A stretch of DNA of 64,000 nucleotides, taken from Lunatibacter salilacus (GTDB lineage: Bacteria; Bacteroidota; Bacteroidia; Cytophagales; Cyclobacteriaceae). The DNA lies in assembly GCF_009797935.1 (NCBI RefSeq), contig NZ_VOLC01000007.1:124001-188000 (forward strand), in the 5' to 3' direction. Positions within the stretch are counted from its first letter, which is position 1; each line of letters starts with the position of its first letter. The position numbers were made by a program, and so were the translations under genes. Below are positions 27,048 to 34,961 of this stretch, in pieces. Under the pieces are notes generated by a model. That model ran no database searches and had not been told where the DNA came from. It saw nothing but the letters and a program-made list of their open reading frames with translations.

Positions 27048-27533
27048 ATGAAAAATCAGGATATTCGCTGGGAGCAACGGCTAAGCAATTTTAAAAAAGC
27101 GTTGACCAAATTGGAAGAGGGTGTGAATTATATTCAGGATAGCTCGTTGGGCAGGGACAATGGCGAAGATGACGAAGAAAATTCAGGTGTTGTATTAAAC
27201 AATTTAATAAAACAGGGATTGATTCAAAGCTTCGAGTTTACCCATGAGTTGGCTTGGAATGTTATAAAAGATTATGCGGCGTATCAGGGAAATCCGGAAA
27301 TCAGGGGATCAAGAGATGCCTCACGGGAAGGCTTTGCCACAGGCTTGATTGAAAATGGCGAAGTATGGATGGAGATGATAAAAAGTCGTAACGATACCTC
27401 ACATACGTATAATGAAGATACGGCAAATGAAATTTTTACACATATTATAAAAAAATATCTGCCCGCATTTCGTTTATTTCTGCAAAAAATGGAAACTATA
27501 AGAGGTGGAACACAACGCGATATTTTTTCATAA
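27048..27533 (+). CDS. HEPN-domain protein, HI0074-like (nucleotidyltransferase partner; putative toxin)
   Basis: 161 residues from ATG 27048; a TTG further upstream is less likely. It belongs to the family annotated as nucleotidyltransferase substrate-binding proteins (HI0074-like), a HEPN four-helix bundle. The segment RNDTSHTY has the R114-x4-H119-x-Y121 arrangement of HEPN RNase toxins whose Tyr is AMPylated by the partner. Helices E-F-T-H-E-L-A-W and the Y-L-P-A-F-R-L-F C-terminal helix are present. An acidic stretch (GEDDEEN, about 39-45) is an insertion relative to short family members. The MNT partner overlaps its stop by one base. An active RNase role is inference. Confidence 0.8.
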   Translation: MKNQDIRWEQRLSNFKKALTKLEEGVNYIQDSSLGRDNGEDDEENSGVVLNNLIKQGLIQSFEFTHELAWNVIKDYAAYQGNPEIRGSRDASREGFATGLIENGEVWMEMIKSRNDTSHTYNEDTANEIFTHIIKKYLPAFRLFLQKMETIRGGTQRDIFS

Positions 27534-27835
27534 TGAATATCGGGTTAGAACAACATACCGTCGATGCCATTACTGATGTTTTTAGAAAATATCCCCAGAT
27601 TACATGCGCTATATTATATGGTTCACGGGCTAAAGGAAATTACCGTCCGAATTCAGACATCGACATAACGTTAAAAGGAGAGGAATTAGATTTATCAACC
27701 TTATACAAAATTGAAACAACATTGGATGATTTACTTTTGCCTTACCGAATTGACTTATCCAATTTTCAGAACATTGAAAACAGTGACCTGAAAGATCATA
27801 TCAATCGGGTTGGGATTGCTTTTTATACAAAATAA
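27533..27835 (+). CDS. MNT-type minimal nucleotidyltransferase (putative antitoxin)
   Basis: 100 residues. It has the polymerase-beta-like motif G30-S31-R-A-K-G-x5-S-D42-x-D44 and a third acidic position at D74 (Y-R-I-D-L), so the metal-binding triad is complete. Proteins of this type add AMP to a Tyr of the HEPN partner and silence it. The start codon overlaps the stop of the HEPN gene (TAATG), a coupling usual for such pairs. I know of HEPN-MNT as an established toxin-antitoxin class; the activity of this pair is untested. Confidence 0.85.
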   Translation: MNIGLEQHTVDAITDVFRKYPQITCAILYGSRAKGNYRPNSDIDITLKGEELDLSTLYKIETTLDDLLLPYRIDLSNFQNIENSDLKDHINRVGIAFYTK

Positions 27836-27909
27836 AGAGTTCGCCACTGCACGTTACCTTTGGATTGATTTTTGCATTGATTTTTCCTTAAACCATAACA
27901 TTATTAGCT

Positions 27910-28380
27910 ATGAAAAAATCACTATTAATTTTTGCCTTTGTGCTTACAGCAGCGCTGGCACAGGCACAGGAAAAAGGAGATGCACGCCTTCAGCTCGGCG
28001 GAGAATTTGGCTTTAATTCGGAGCTTTTTGGGTTAAATATAGGAGCGGAATATTTCGTAGTGGACCGGATATCCGCCGCACCGAATTTCACCATCTTTTT
28101 CCCTGATTATGGAAGTGCAAGTAACTTGAACGTTGATTTCAGGTATTACCTGACAGAAGGAATACTACAATGGTATGGCCTTGCCGGATTTACGAACCAT
28201 TGGGCTAGTGTCGACTTCGGATCAAGCACCATAACATCCAGTACCCAGGGAGCGAATATCGGTGCCGGTGGCGTATTGAAGTTTGCCGATCGGCTTGCGT
28301 TTAATCCGGAAATAAAATATCAGGCGATGTCTGGAGGACAGGCCGTCTTTCGACTTGGCTTGGTGTATTTTATCAATTAG
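27910..28380 (+). CDS. Small outer-membrane beta-barrel protein (paralogue A)
   Basis: 156 residues with a signal peptide (about 1-19, ...A-L-A-Q-A-Q). The remainder has amphipathic strands and turns such as W-Y-G-L-A-G-F-T-N-H-W and G-A-G-G-V-L-K-F, closing with FRLGLVYFIN, as in small porin-like barrels. It is closely similar to the gene at 29055-29528, including the sequence ATTAGCTATGAAAAAAT around both starts, so the two are a local duplication. Function unknown. Confidence 0.75.
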   Translation: MKKSLLIFAFVLTAALAQAQEKGDARLQLGGEFGFNSELFGLNIGAEYFVVDRISAAPNFTIFFPDYGSASNLNVDFRYYLTEGILQWYGLAGFTNHWASVDFGSSTITSSTQGANIGAGGVLKFADRLAFNPEIKYQAMSGGQAVFRLGLVYFIN

Positions 28381-28387
28381 ATATCAT

Positions 28388-28417
28388 GGGGGGGTCTGGA
28401 AAGGATCCCCTTTTTTT
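28388..28417 (+). terminator. Probable terminator after beta-barrel gene A
   Basis: GGGG...CCCC stem (GGGGTC / GATCCCC with one bulge) followed by seven T, eight bases after the stop codon. Confidence 0.65.
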
Positions 28418-28430
28418 AACTTAAGCAGGT

Positions 28431-28622
28431 AATTCACGAATTGAATTAAAAATTACGAATTACGAATTACCGACTCCCTTATTTAATTTCTCTCTATCTC
28501 CTACATCACCTAGTTGAGGTGAAAATTACGAATTTCGAATTACGGGAGCCTTTTTCTTATTGAACTTTATCTCGTTCACCAACTGGTTGGAATAGAAATT
28601 ACGAATTAAAAATTACGAATTA
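28431..28622 (-). repeat. Tail-repeat array 1: decayed DUF3109 3'-end copies with ATTACGAATT spacers
   Basis: Two to three units of roughly 70-75 bases. Each joins an A/T spacer (AATTACGAATTAAAAATTACGAATT and variants) to a segment that, read on the minus strand, resembles the last codons of the DUF3109 gene. The unit at about 28556-28590 reads S-N-Q-L-V-N-E-I-K-F-N-K. The unit at about 28483-28520 keeps E-I-E-R-N-stop but has two internal stops, one of which is TAG in place of the CAG Gln codon. The intact gene ends Q-L-V-E-E-I-E-G-N-stop. Confidence 0.7.
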
Positions 28623-28683
28623 GGGGGAGGCAGATTTAGATGCCGGCTTGCAATGACAAAAATTTAGATTTGAATCCACACTT

Positions 28684-28778
28684 TTTCATCTGTTTATAAT
28701 TTGATTTTTAACGGTCAGATGGAATCTCGCAACGATAATCATCCCACTGTGTGACGTTTTCGTCATGCTCGATTTCAT
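28684..28778 (-). repeat. ATGAAA-bounded interspersed element, copy 2a
   Basis: On the minus strand it runs from ATG at 28778 to the ATGAAA at 28689-28684. The two ATGs are exactly 89 bases apart. A 30-codon ORF starts at the first ATG (M-K-S-S-M-T-K-T-S-H-S-G-M-I-I-V-A-R-F-H...) and stops at TGA, which overlaps the second ATG (ATGA). The second ATG opens a 17-codon frame (M-K-K-C-G-F-K...). It contains the perfect hairpin TGACG-TTTT-CGTCA. It is in tandem with copy 2b and shares the ATGAAA between them. Confidence 0.85.
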
Positions 28779-28867
28779 GTGTTTATAATTTGCTTTTCAA
28801 AGGTCACATGGAATCTCACCATTATAAACATCCCAGTGTGTGACGGGTACGTCAGGCTCGATTTCAT
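28773..28867 (-). repeat. ATGAAA-bounded interspersed element, copy 2b
   Basis: Tandem neighbour of copy 2a, reading from ATG at 28867 to the ATGAAA at 28778-28773, again with exactly 89 bases between the ATGs. It has a 30-codon ORF (M-K-S-S-L-T-Y-P-S-H-T-G-M-F-I-M-V-R-F-H...) ending in TGA that overlaps the ATG of copy 2a. The hairpin is kept with a changed loop (TGACG-GGTA-CGTCA). Copies 2a and 2b differ at about 16 sites without any length change. Confidence 0.85.
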
Positions 28868-29054
28868 AACAACAGAACGAAATAAAAAGATTGCACAGAA
28901 AATTTAGACGCATTTATATCGGTATTGAAAACTGTGATTTTTCAAACAGAGAAAAAAAATAATTTACGGCGGGGAGTATCAAAAATCCAATCATTTGAAT
29001 TACTTTTAAATCGTTTTTTAACCGATTATGACCTGACCTATTTTACTATTAGCT

Positions 29055-29528
29055 ATGAAAAAATTGCTATTCTTTTTTGCCATTGCGCTAACAACAACGC
29101 ATGGGTATGCCCAAGAACAAGGAGATATTCGTATCCAAGCTGGTTCAGACTATGGCTATAGGTCGGAGTTATTTGGAGTTAATCTGGGTGGGGAATATTT
29201 CGTTGATAAACGAACTTCATTTGCACCCAATTTCACCATTTATTTACCTGAGTATGGAGGAGCAAGTAGCTTGAACTTGGATTTGAGGTATTACTTTACC
29301 GAAGGCACTTTACAGTGGTATGGTCTTGCCGGTTTTACCAACAACTGGTTGACAGTGGAATTTACTGATGGGAGCAGGAGAACTTCCGGTAGGCAGGGGG
29401 CAAATATCGGTGCTGGAGGTGTCTTAAAATTTGCAGAGCGCTTTGCATTTAATCCGGAAATAAAATTACAGGCACAAAACAGGGGGCAGGGAGTGTTTCG
29501 ATTGGGAATGGTTTATTTTGTCAACTAA
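29055..29528 (+). CDS. Small outer-membrane beta-barrel protein (paralogue B)
   Basis: 157 residues, signal peptide about 1-19 (...G-Y-A-Q). It aligns end to end with the gene at 27910-28380. Shared runs include SELFG, APNFTI, LQWYGLAGFTN, QGANIGAGGVLKFA and FNPEIK, and both end in VYF-(I/V)-N. Most differences are in the predicted loops. It is followed, like paralogue A, by an array of tail repeats. The function is unknown. Confidence 0.75.
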   Translation: MKKLLFFFAIALTTTHGYAQEQGDIRIQAGSDYGYRSELFGVNLGGEYFVDKRTSFAPNFTIYLPEYGGASSLNLDLRYYFTEGTLQWYGLAGFTNNWLTVEFTDGSRRTSGRQGANIGAGGVLKFAERFAFNPEIKLQAQNRGQGVFRLGMVYFVN

Positions 29529-29534
29529 CTTCAT

Positions 29535-29792
29535 AGAAATTACGAATTAAAAATTACAAATTACGGAGGCCTTTTTCTAATTTCCCTCTATTTCCTCAAC
29601 CAACTGGTTGAACTGAAAATTACGAATTAAAAATCACGAATTACGGGGCGCGTTTTCTAACTCCCCTCAATCTCTTCTACCAGCTGATTGAAATAAATAT
29701 TACGAATTACGGGCTCCTTTTTCCAATTTCCCTCTATCTTTTCCACGGAATGATTGATTAAAAATTACGAATGACGAATTACGGGGCCTTTT
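29535..29792 (-). repeat. Tail-repeat array 2: DUF3109 3'-end copies directly downstream of the gene
   Basis: Three tandem units (periods about 80, 67 and 70 bases) between beta-barrel gene B and the DUF3109 stop codon. On the minus strand the unit at 29577-29606 reads Q-L-V-E-E-I-E-G-N-stop. The unit at 29657-29686 reads Q-L-V-E-E-I-E-G-S-stop. The unit near 29723-29750 reads V-E-K-I-E-G-N-W (the stop is lost). The first two differ at seven sites, six of them synonymous. Both are preceded by F-N and by an ATTACGAATT-type spacer. Confidence 0.75.
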
Positions 29793-30362
29793 TTAATTCC
29801 CCTCTATTTCCTCCACCAACTGCCTATACCAATCCTCTCCGTACTTACGCACTAGGGCATCTTTCAGAAATTTGTAGAGAGGCACGCCAAGTGTCTTCCC
29901 GAGGACGCAGGCTGCATCGCATATTTCCCAACGATCGTAATTCAATGCATCGTATTGGTCGTATTTAGTGATTCTAATAGGATACAAATGGCAGCTAACT
30001 GGCTTTCGGAAAGTAGATTTTCCGTCAAAGTAAGCTTGTTCTATCCCGCACTTCAATATCCCCTTTTCGTCCCGAAGTGAGAACGCACAGGCACCGTTCT
30101 GTCCGATTGTTGCGGTACCTTTTTCACCGTCCATATCAAACACCCAAACTCCCTGCTCTTCAATAACTTCAATGCCCTCTGCAGATAAGTATGGTTGAAT
30201 GGCCAAATAGTTTTTTTGAAGTTCATCAATTTCATCCTCATCTAACGGTGCGCCGGCATCGCCTTCCACACAACAGGCTCCCTTGCATTTTTCCAAATCA
30301 CAGACAAAAAAATTCTCTTTTATATCATCACTTAGGACGGCGTTTTCTACTATAATCATCAT
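29793..30362 (-). CDS. DUF3109 family protein (Cys-rich metal-binding protein)
   Basis: 189 residues from ATG 30362 (ATG 30359 is also possible; a TTG at 30380 would add six residues). The family start is seen: [12 protein letters not shown] then [20 protein letters not shown], with the Cys pattern CxxxxCxxxCC. More Cys follow (GACAFS, LKCG, SCHLYP, EICDAAC), which fits a zinc or iron-sulfur site as in related YkgJ-type proteins. The biochemical role is not known. The last residues are [12 protein letters not shown], and this 3' end is repeated in decayed form downstream. Confidence 0.85.
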   Translation of the reverse strand: MMIIVENAVLSDDIKENFFVCDLEKCKGACCVEGDAGAPLDEDEIDELQKNYLAIQPYLSAEGIEVIEEQGVWVFDMDGEKGTATIGQNGACAFSLRDEKGILKCGIEQAYFDGKSTFRKPVSCHLYPIRITKYDQYDALNYDRWEICDAACVLGKTLGVPLYKFLKDALVRKYGEDWYRQLVEEIEGN

Positions 30363-30421
30363 TTCTGAATTAGCCTTCAAAGGTAAGGATTATTTACCCT
30401 TCCTCTATAGGTAACCGCATC

Positions 30422-30454
30422 AAAAAAATAGCCGCCCCAACGAATTGAGGCGGC
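30422..30454 (-). terminator. Rho-independent terminator after the TonB-dependent receptor
   Basis: On the minus strand GCCGCC ... GGCGGC (six base pairs, 12-base loop) followed by TATTTTTTT. It lies 85 bases after the receptor's stop codon and before the DUF3109 start. Confidence 0.7.
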
Positions 30455-30538
30455 ATAACCCAGCACTATGAAGAAAAGCTAATAAAAGCCTTACGTGGAT
30501 ATAACTTTCTGTTTTTGAAAAAGTTTTAAATAATTATA

Positions 30539-33013
30539 CTAAAATCGGAATTCATACCCCATGGTAATAAATCGCGGTATTCCCACCCGAATCCCCTGAG
30601 GTCTTCTGTTGGCAATATAGCGCTCATTGAAAATGTTTTTAACTGACAGATTAAATCTTGAATTCCATTTATCCACATTATAAAAAACATTGGCGTCCAT
30701 CAAAAAATATGAAGGAATTTCACCCGTCCTTCCGTCCACAGAAGGTGCAATGGAATTGACCTCATCTGTAAATTGATTTCCGACATAGTTGGCTGTAACC
30801 CGGGCACCCAATCCCATGTTTGATTCAAATGTCAAAGCGGTGTTGATAAACCATTCCGGGGCATAGGGAGTCCTATTGCCATTTATGTTCATGTCACCCA
30901 TAAATCGATCTTCGGAAAAAGTTGATTGTACATAAGTTGCATTGACATCGTAGCGTAAGTTCACCGAATTAAATCCCAACACTTGGCCTATATCGAAAAC
31001 GAGAGCTGACTCGAACCCTTGGTGTAAAGTAGCCCCTGCGTTTACCACGCCAAAACCAATTCCTCCCGCTGATTCCGCCACCGGAATAATCTGATTGGAA
31101 AAGTCCATGCGGAACCCGGTCATTTCCAAGAATAGCCAACGCTTTAGGTCAGACCTAAAACCCAATTCATAATTCCAGCTTTCTTCCGCGTCCAAATCCA
31201 ACGCGTCTCCTGTAGAAGTAATGGCATCCTTGGTGCGGGGGGGAGCATATCCTTTGTGCACACCACCGAATATACTCACCTTTACATTAGGTCTGTAGTT
31301 AAACCCAAGACCTGGAATGATTTCTGTGACCGAATTACCTGCTACCAAAACCGTATCAACAATACCAATCCCAGCAAAATTTCGTCGGTTGATGTCTCTT
31401 TCGTAGTTAAAATTTTCCATTCGCACCCCTCCGCTTAACAATATTTTTTCGGTTAACTGGAGTTTGTTCTCGGCATAGGCACTTATTGCCTGGCCGGTGC
31501 GGATTTCATCCTCTACGAGATTTCCACTTTTAACTCCGGCCTTTGTACCGTTCACCCGTTGTTCAAATGCTCGCTCATATAGGAGTCTGGTTCCAACAAC
31601 CAAGTCATTTTTTCTGCCGAATAAGTCATGCTTAACTTCCAGCCTTGGTTCAAACCCTGCTACTTCAAACTGCCGGTCCCTATTTCCCGTGCTGTTTCTC
31701 ATAAAGATGGCTCCACCTGGCACATCGGTACTTCCCCAAGTTACCCCAGTCCAATTGGCAGGGGCGTTGTTGGCCTCATTGGATGTAAAATCCTGTCTGT
31801 TCCAATTTCGGGTAGTGGTGTATCCATAAGCGATAGTCCTTAATTTTACATTTTCACTAAACCGATACTTGTGGCTGAAGCTGAGGGAATACCGCTTAAC
31901 ATCCAGCTGATCATCCGGTGCCATACGAACAAAATCTTCGCCTCCCCTATCGTACATCACCTGATTGATGCCAATATAAGTGGAATTTGACACTTCATTA
32001 TATACACCCAATTTCACTCCCAACTCAGATTTCTCGTTCATATTGAACAGAAACTTTGTGTTGAAGTCCGTAATATCAAACTCAGTAGGACCTATATTTT
32101 GGGCTTGTTTTTTCATCAGGTTTACCTGAATTCCCGTGTTGCCGTATGTGTCTCCATAATTGACCAAACCGCTGAAAAAACCGCCCTGCCCTCCTTGGAT
32201 TCTAATAGAGCCCTCTTGCTCAGAAGGGGGATTTGGAGTGAGGTAATTGACAACACCTCCGATGGTTTGTGGTCCGTACAGTATTTGACCCGATCCTTTG
32301 AGGATCTCAATACCTGCCATTCGGTCTATGGCGGGAGTATAATACATTTCAGGTTCTCCGTAGGGGGCGAGAGCTACCGGTACTCCATCTTCCAAAACCA
32401 ACACAGACCGACTGCGATCTGGATCCAATCCCCTGATGCCTATGTTGACCCGCATACCCACACCTTCTTCATCTACAACGTGAATACCTGGCGACCTTCT
32501 TAATACCTCATTGCCGCTGATGGGGGATATGTTTTCAATTTCCTTTTTATCTATAAATGTAACTGCTCCAGGAACCTTACTGAAAATCCTATCCTTCTCG
32601 GAAACAACAGTGACCTGAGGCATTTCCACGCCGATTTCACTAAACGAAAGTTGCAAGGTCATTATTTTACCCTTGACTACGTCAATGTCTTCCAGAATAG
32701 ACTTAAAACCGAGGGCTGAAATTTTAAGGGTGTATTTTCCGTCTGAAAGATCATAAATCTGAAAATTACCGTCAATATCCGTGTGTGCCCCCTTTACCGT
32801 ACCAACTACAAGGATATTGGCGTAGGGAATGGGCTCCCCCTCTAATGAGCTGATACTGCCTTTAATGGCGAGTTCCCTATTATCAGAGTCCTTATCCACC
32901 CCGTTTTTTCCGAAAATTGCGTGCGTCCCTGTAAAGAAAAATATAGCCAGTACGAGCGTAGCAACAAACGGCTTAAAATTGAGAAAGGATTTTTGATTGT
33001 AAATACGTTCCAT
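30539..33013 (-). CDS. TonB-dependent receptor, FecA-like
   Basis: 824 residues. Outer-membrane importer, likely for an iron chelate. It has an N-terminal signal (hydrophobic 17-32) and a carboxypeptidase-regulatory-like domain (about 48-130). The plug contains [21 protein letters not shown], the [10 protein letters not shown] segment and [20 protein letters not shown], the last typical of FecA-type receptors. The C-terminal strand ends in Phe (MGYEFRF). No sigma regulator is adjacent, so FecI/FecR-type control is not supported. The substrate is inferred from the plug motifs only. Confidence 0.88.
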   Translation of the reverse strand: MERIYNQKSFLNFKPFVATLVLAIFFFTGTHAIFGKNGVDKDSDNRELAIKGSISSLEGEPIPYANILVVGTVKGAHTDIDGNFQIYDLSDGKYTLKISALGFKSILEDIDVVKGKIMTLQLSFSEIGVEMPQVTVVSEKDRIFSKVPGAVTFIDKKEIENISPISGNEVLRRSPGIHVVDEEGVGMRVNIGIRGLDPDRSRSVLVLEDGVPVALAPYGEPEMYYTPAIDRMAGIEILKGSGQILYGPQTIGGVVNYLTPNPPSEQEGSIRIQGGQGGFFSGLVNYGDTYGNTGIQVNLMKKQAQNIGPTEFDITDFNTKFLFNMNEKSELGVKLGVYNEVSNSTYIGINQVMYDRGGEDFVRMAPDDQLDVKRYSLSFSHKYRFSENVKLRTIAYGYTTTRNWNRQDFTSNEANNAPANWTGVTWGSTDVPGGAIFMRNSTGNRDRQFEVAGFEPRLEVKHDLFGRKNDLVVGTRLLYERAFEQRVNGTKAGVKSGNLVEDEIRTGQAISAYAENKLQLTEKILLSGGVRMENFNYERDINRRNFAGIGIVDTVLVAGNSVTEIIPGLGFNYRPNVKVSIFGGVHKGYAPPRTKDAITSTGDALDLDAEESWNYELGFRSDLKRWLFLEMTGFRMDFSNQIIPVAESAGGIGFGVVNAGATLHQGFESALVFDIGQVLGFNSVNLRYDVNATYVQSTFSEDRFMGDMNINGNRTPYAPEWFINTALTFESNMGLGARVTANYVGNQFTDEVNSIAPSVDGRTGEIPSYFLMDANVFYNVDKWNSRFNLSVKNIFNERYIANRRPQGIRVGIPRFITMGYEFRF

Positions 33014-33235
33014 AAATACCCGCTCTTCTTATTTAGATTTATTATAGATATTAATAAGGGCAAAGATATCTGCTATTTAAATTCAATCCAAATAAACGAA
33101 ATGAAAAGCTTCATTGATATTTAGCATAAGGTATTTGAGTTAATAGAAAACATCAATTGATTTTAGCTTGGTTGCAAAAGGGGGATATTATTAGGCATTC
33201 ATACAAAATTCTCCAAATTACCGTAAATTAGCACC

Positions 33236-33638
33236 GTGCAAGCCGACCTGTCGCTGTCCCTATGCGGGAGAGAGGAAAGTCCGGGCAACGCAGAGCGCCA
33301 TACTTCCTAACGGGAAGGGGTCATTCTGGCGACGGAATGATTACAGAAAGTGCCACAGAAATTAAACCGCCCAACTCCTGTTAAGGATAGGGTAAGGGTG
33401 AAATGGTGGGGTAAGAGCCCACCGTCCCGCTGGCGACATCGGGAGCAGGGCAAACCTTATGGGTTGAAAGATCAAATAGGCTCCGGGCTAAGGGTTGCTC
33501 GCCCAATCCCGTAGGGAAACCGGAGTGGGTAGATCGATGGATCCAAGTCGTGAGGCTTGGGCTAGATAAATGACAGGTATTGTTGCATCAGGATTTGTCC
33601 ACCTGCAACAAGACAGAACCCGGCTTACAGGCTTGCAC
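33236..33638 (+). ncRNA. rnpB: RNase P RNA (class A)
   Basis: Catalytic RNA that trims the 5' leader of tRNA precursors. The universal core is present: GAGGAAAGTCCGGGC near 33270 pairs across to ACAGAACCCGGCTTAC near 33613. The ends pair as helix P1 (GTGCAAGCC at 33236-33244 with GGCTTGCAC at 33630-33638), which sets the boundaries. The length, about 403 bases, is normal. It lies between the FecA-like receptor and the sigma-54 regulator. Confidence 0.95.
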
Positions 33639-33670
33639 CTTTAATTGAACTAAAATATAGGAGTAACGAT

Positions 33671-34828
33671 ATGTCAAAAATTTTAATCATCGATGATGAA
33701 AAGGTAATTCGGTCCACCTTAAAAGAGATTTTAGAATACGAAAAATATGAAATTTTTGAAGCGCAAGACGGGCAGGAAGGCTTTGAGATGATTGAAAAAC
33801 AGGATTTTGATCTGGTCCTTTGTGACATCAAAATGCCAAAAATGGATGGTATGGAAGTCCTTACCAAGAGCCTTAGCCTGGATAGGCAACCCCAGTTTAT
33901 CATGATCTCCGCCCATGGCAGTATAGAAACTGCCGTAGAAGCAACCAAAAAAGGGGCATTTGATTTTATCCCAAAACCACCGGACCTAAATCGATTATTA
34001 CTCACCGTACGAAATGCATTGGATAAAAAGACCCTGGTGCAGGAAACCAAGGTTCTCAAAAAGAAACTTTCCAAAAAACTTGATATGGTGGGTGAGTCCA
34101 AAGGAATTTTTCAAGTAAAGGAAACTATCGAAAAGGTGGCTCCCACTGATGCGCGCGTCATGATTACCGGCCCCAACGGTACCGGAAAGGAATTGGTAGC
34201 CCACTGGATCCACGAGAAAAGTAACCGTGCAAATGCACCATTTATTGCGGTTAACTGTGCGGCGATACCTTCTGAATTAATTGAAAGTGAATTGTTTGGA
34301 CATGAAAAAGGTGCCTTTACTTCCGCTATGAAACAACGTCAGGGGAAGTTTGAACAAGCCCATGGCGGGACTCTTTTTCTGGATGAAGTGGGAGATATGA
34401 GCTTATCCGCACAAGCAAAAGTGCTGCGTGCGTTGCAAGAACACAAAATCTCACGGGTCGGCGGTGACAAAGATATTACCGTAGATGTCCGTATCTTGGC
34501 CGCAACCAATAAAGATCTAAAAGCCGAGATTAAAAGAGGAGAATTCCGTGAGGATCTATACCATCGACTCAGTGTTATCGTCATTCAAGTACCTCCCTTA
34601 AAAGACAGGATTGAAGATATCCCCCTGCTTGTTGACAAATTTCTAACTGACATAGCCGGGGAATATGGAACTTCCAAAAAGGAAATTGATGAGGCTGCAC
34701 TTAAAAAACTCCAACAAAATCCCTGGACGGGAAATATACGGGAATTAAGAAATGTGGTTGAACGCCTCGTTATTTTAGGCAGTAAAACCATCACAGAAGA
34801 GGACGTGAAAAAATATGCTGACTATTAA
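33671..34828 (+). CDS. Sigma-54-interacting response regulator lacking a C-terminal HTH
   Basis: 385 residues. Receiver domain (1-120) with acidic D8/D9, phospho-acceptor D52 (LVLCDIKMP) and K102 (F-I-P-K-P). The AAA+ domain (about 140-370) has Walker A GPNGTGKE (167-174) and the sigma-54 contact loop GAFTSA (214-219), where most family members have GAFTGA. It also has Walker B GGTLFLDEVGDM and the R-E-L-R-N arginine/sensor segment. The protein ends right after the AAA+ domain with no Fis-type helix-turn-helix, so it may act from solution or through a partner. No histidine kinase is nearby. The terminator stem overlaps its last codons. Confidence 0.9.
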   Translation: MSKILIIDDEKVIRSTLKEILEYEKYEIFEAQDGQEGFEMIEKQDFDLVLCDIKMPKMDGMEVLTKSLSLDRQPQFIMISAHGSIETAVEATKKGAFDFIPKPPDLNRLLLTVRNALDKKTLVQETKVLKKKLSKKLDMVGESKGIFQVKETIEKVAPTDARVMITGPNGTGKELVAHWIHEKSNRANAPFIAVNCAAIPSELIESELFGHEKGAFTSAMKQRQGKFEQAHGGTLFLDEVGDMSLSAQAKVLRALQEHKISRVGGDKDITVDVRILAATNKDLKAEIKRGEFREDLYHRLSVIVIQVPPLKDRIEDIPLLVDKFLTDIAGEYGTSKKEIDEAALKKLQQNPWTGNIRELRNVVERLVILGSKTITEEDVKKYADY

Positions 34829-34841
34829 GGTCAGCATATTT
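34811..34841. terminator. Bidirectional terminator between convergent genes
   Basis: Perfect 12-bp inverted repeat AAATATGCTGAC / GTCAGCATATTT around a 7-base loop. The left arm encodes the last residues of the sigma-54 regulator (K-Y-A-D-Y) and the right arm abuts the stop codon of the small lipoprotein on the other strand. Terminal A/T runs serve both directions. Confidence 0.8.
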
Positions 34842-34961
34842 CTATCCTTTGACTTGATTTGTGTACTCTGCCTTGGCATATGCCGGACATGGCTTACTGG
34901 AGGCACATGCACCCATGGCCAAAACAGCCACAAACAACATCGAAATAATTAAACTTTTCAT
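34842..34961 (-). CDS. 39-residue lipoprotein of unknown function
   Basis: Reads M-K-S-L-I-I-S-M-L-F-V-A-V-L-A-M-G-A-C19-A-S-S... then a 20-residue mature part (A-S-S-K-P-C-P-A-Y-A-K-A-E-Y, ending N-Q-V-K-G). The hydrophobic core and the lipobox M-G-A-C are a good lipoprotein signal; the mature protein would have one more Cys. Its start codon is the terminal ATG of an interspersed element whose leader ORF stops in the overlapping ATGA, so translation may be coupled. It ends one base past the shared terminator. The function is unknown. Confidence 0.65.
   Translation of the reverse strand: MKSLIISMLFVAVLAMGACASSKPCPAYAKAEYTNQVKG

Larger units (their letters stand above)
28381..29054. other. 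Repeat-rich intergenic region between the two beta-barrel paralogues
   Basis: 674 bases with no convincing protein gene. In order it holds a terminator, an array of ACGAATT-rich units that contain decayed copies of the DUF3109 gene tail (28431-28622), a GCCGGC-containing spacer, two tandem copies of the ATGAAA-bounded element on the minus strand (28684-28867), and an AT-rich promoter region for paralogue B. Confidence 0.75.

Noticed and set aside
28684-28867. Peptide-level selection on the 30-residue leader ORFs
   Set aside because: Between the two tandem copies the differences are mostly at first codon positions (roughly 9, 3 and 4 at positions 1, 2 and 3), so a conserved peptide is not supported; only length and frame look constrained.
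28431-28867. CRISPR array
   Set aside because: The repeats are tandem or decayed units without unique spacers of constant length, and no cas gene is present.
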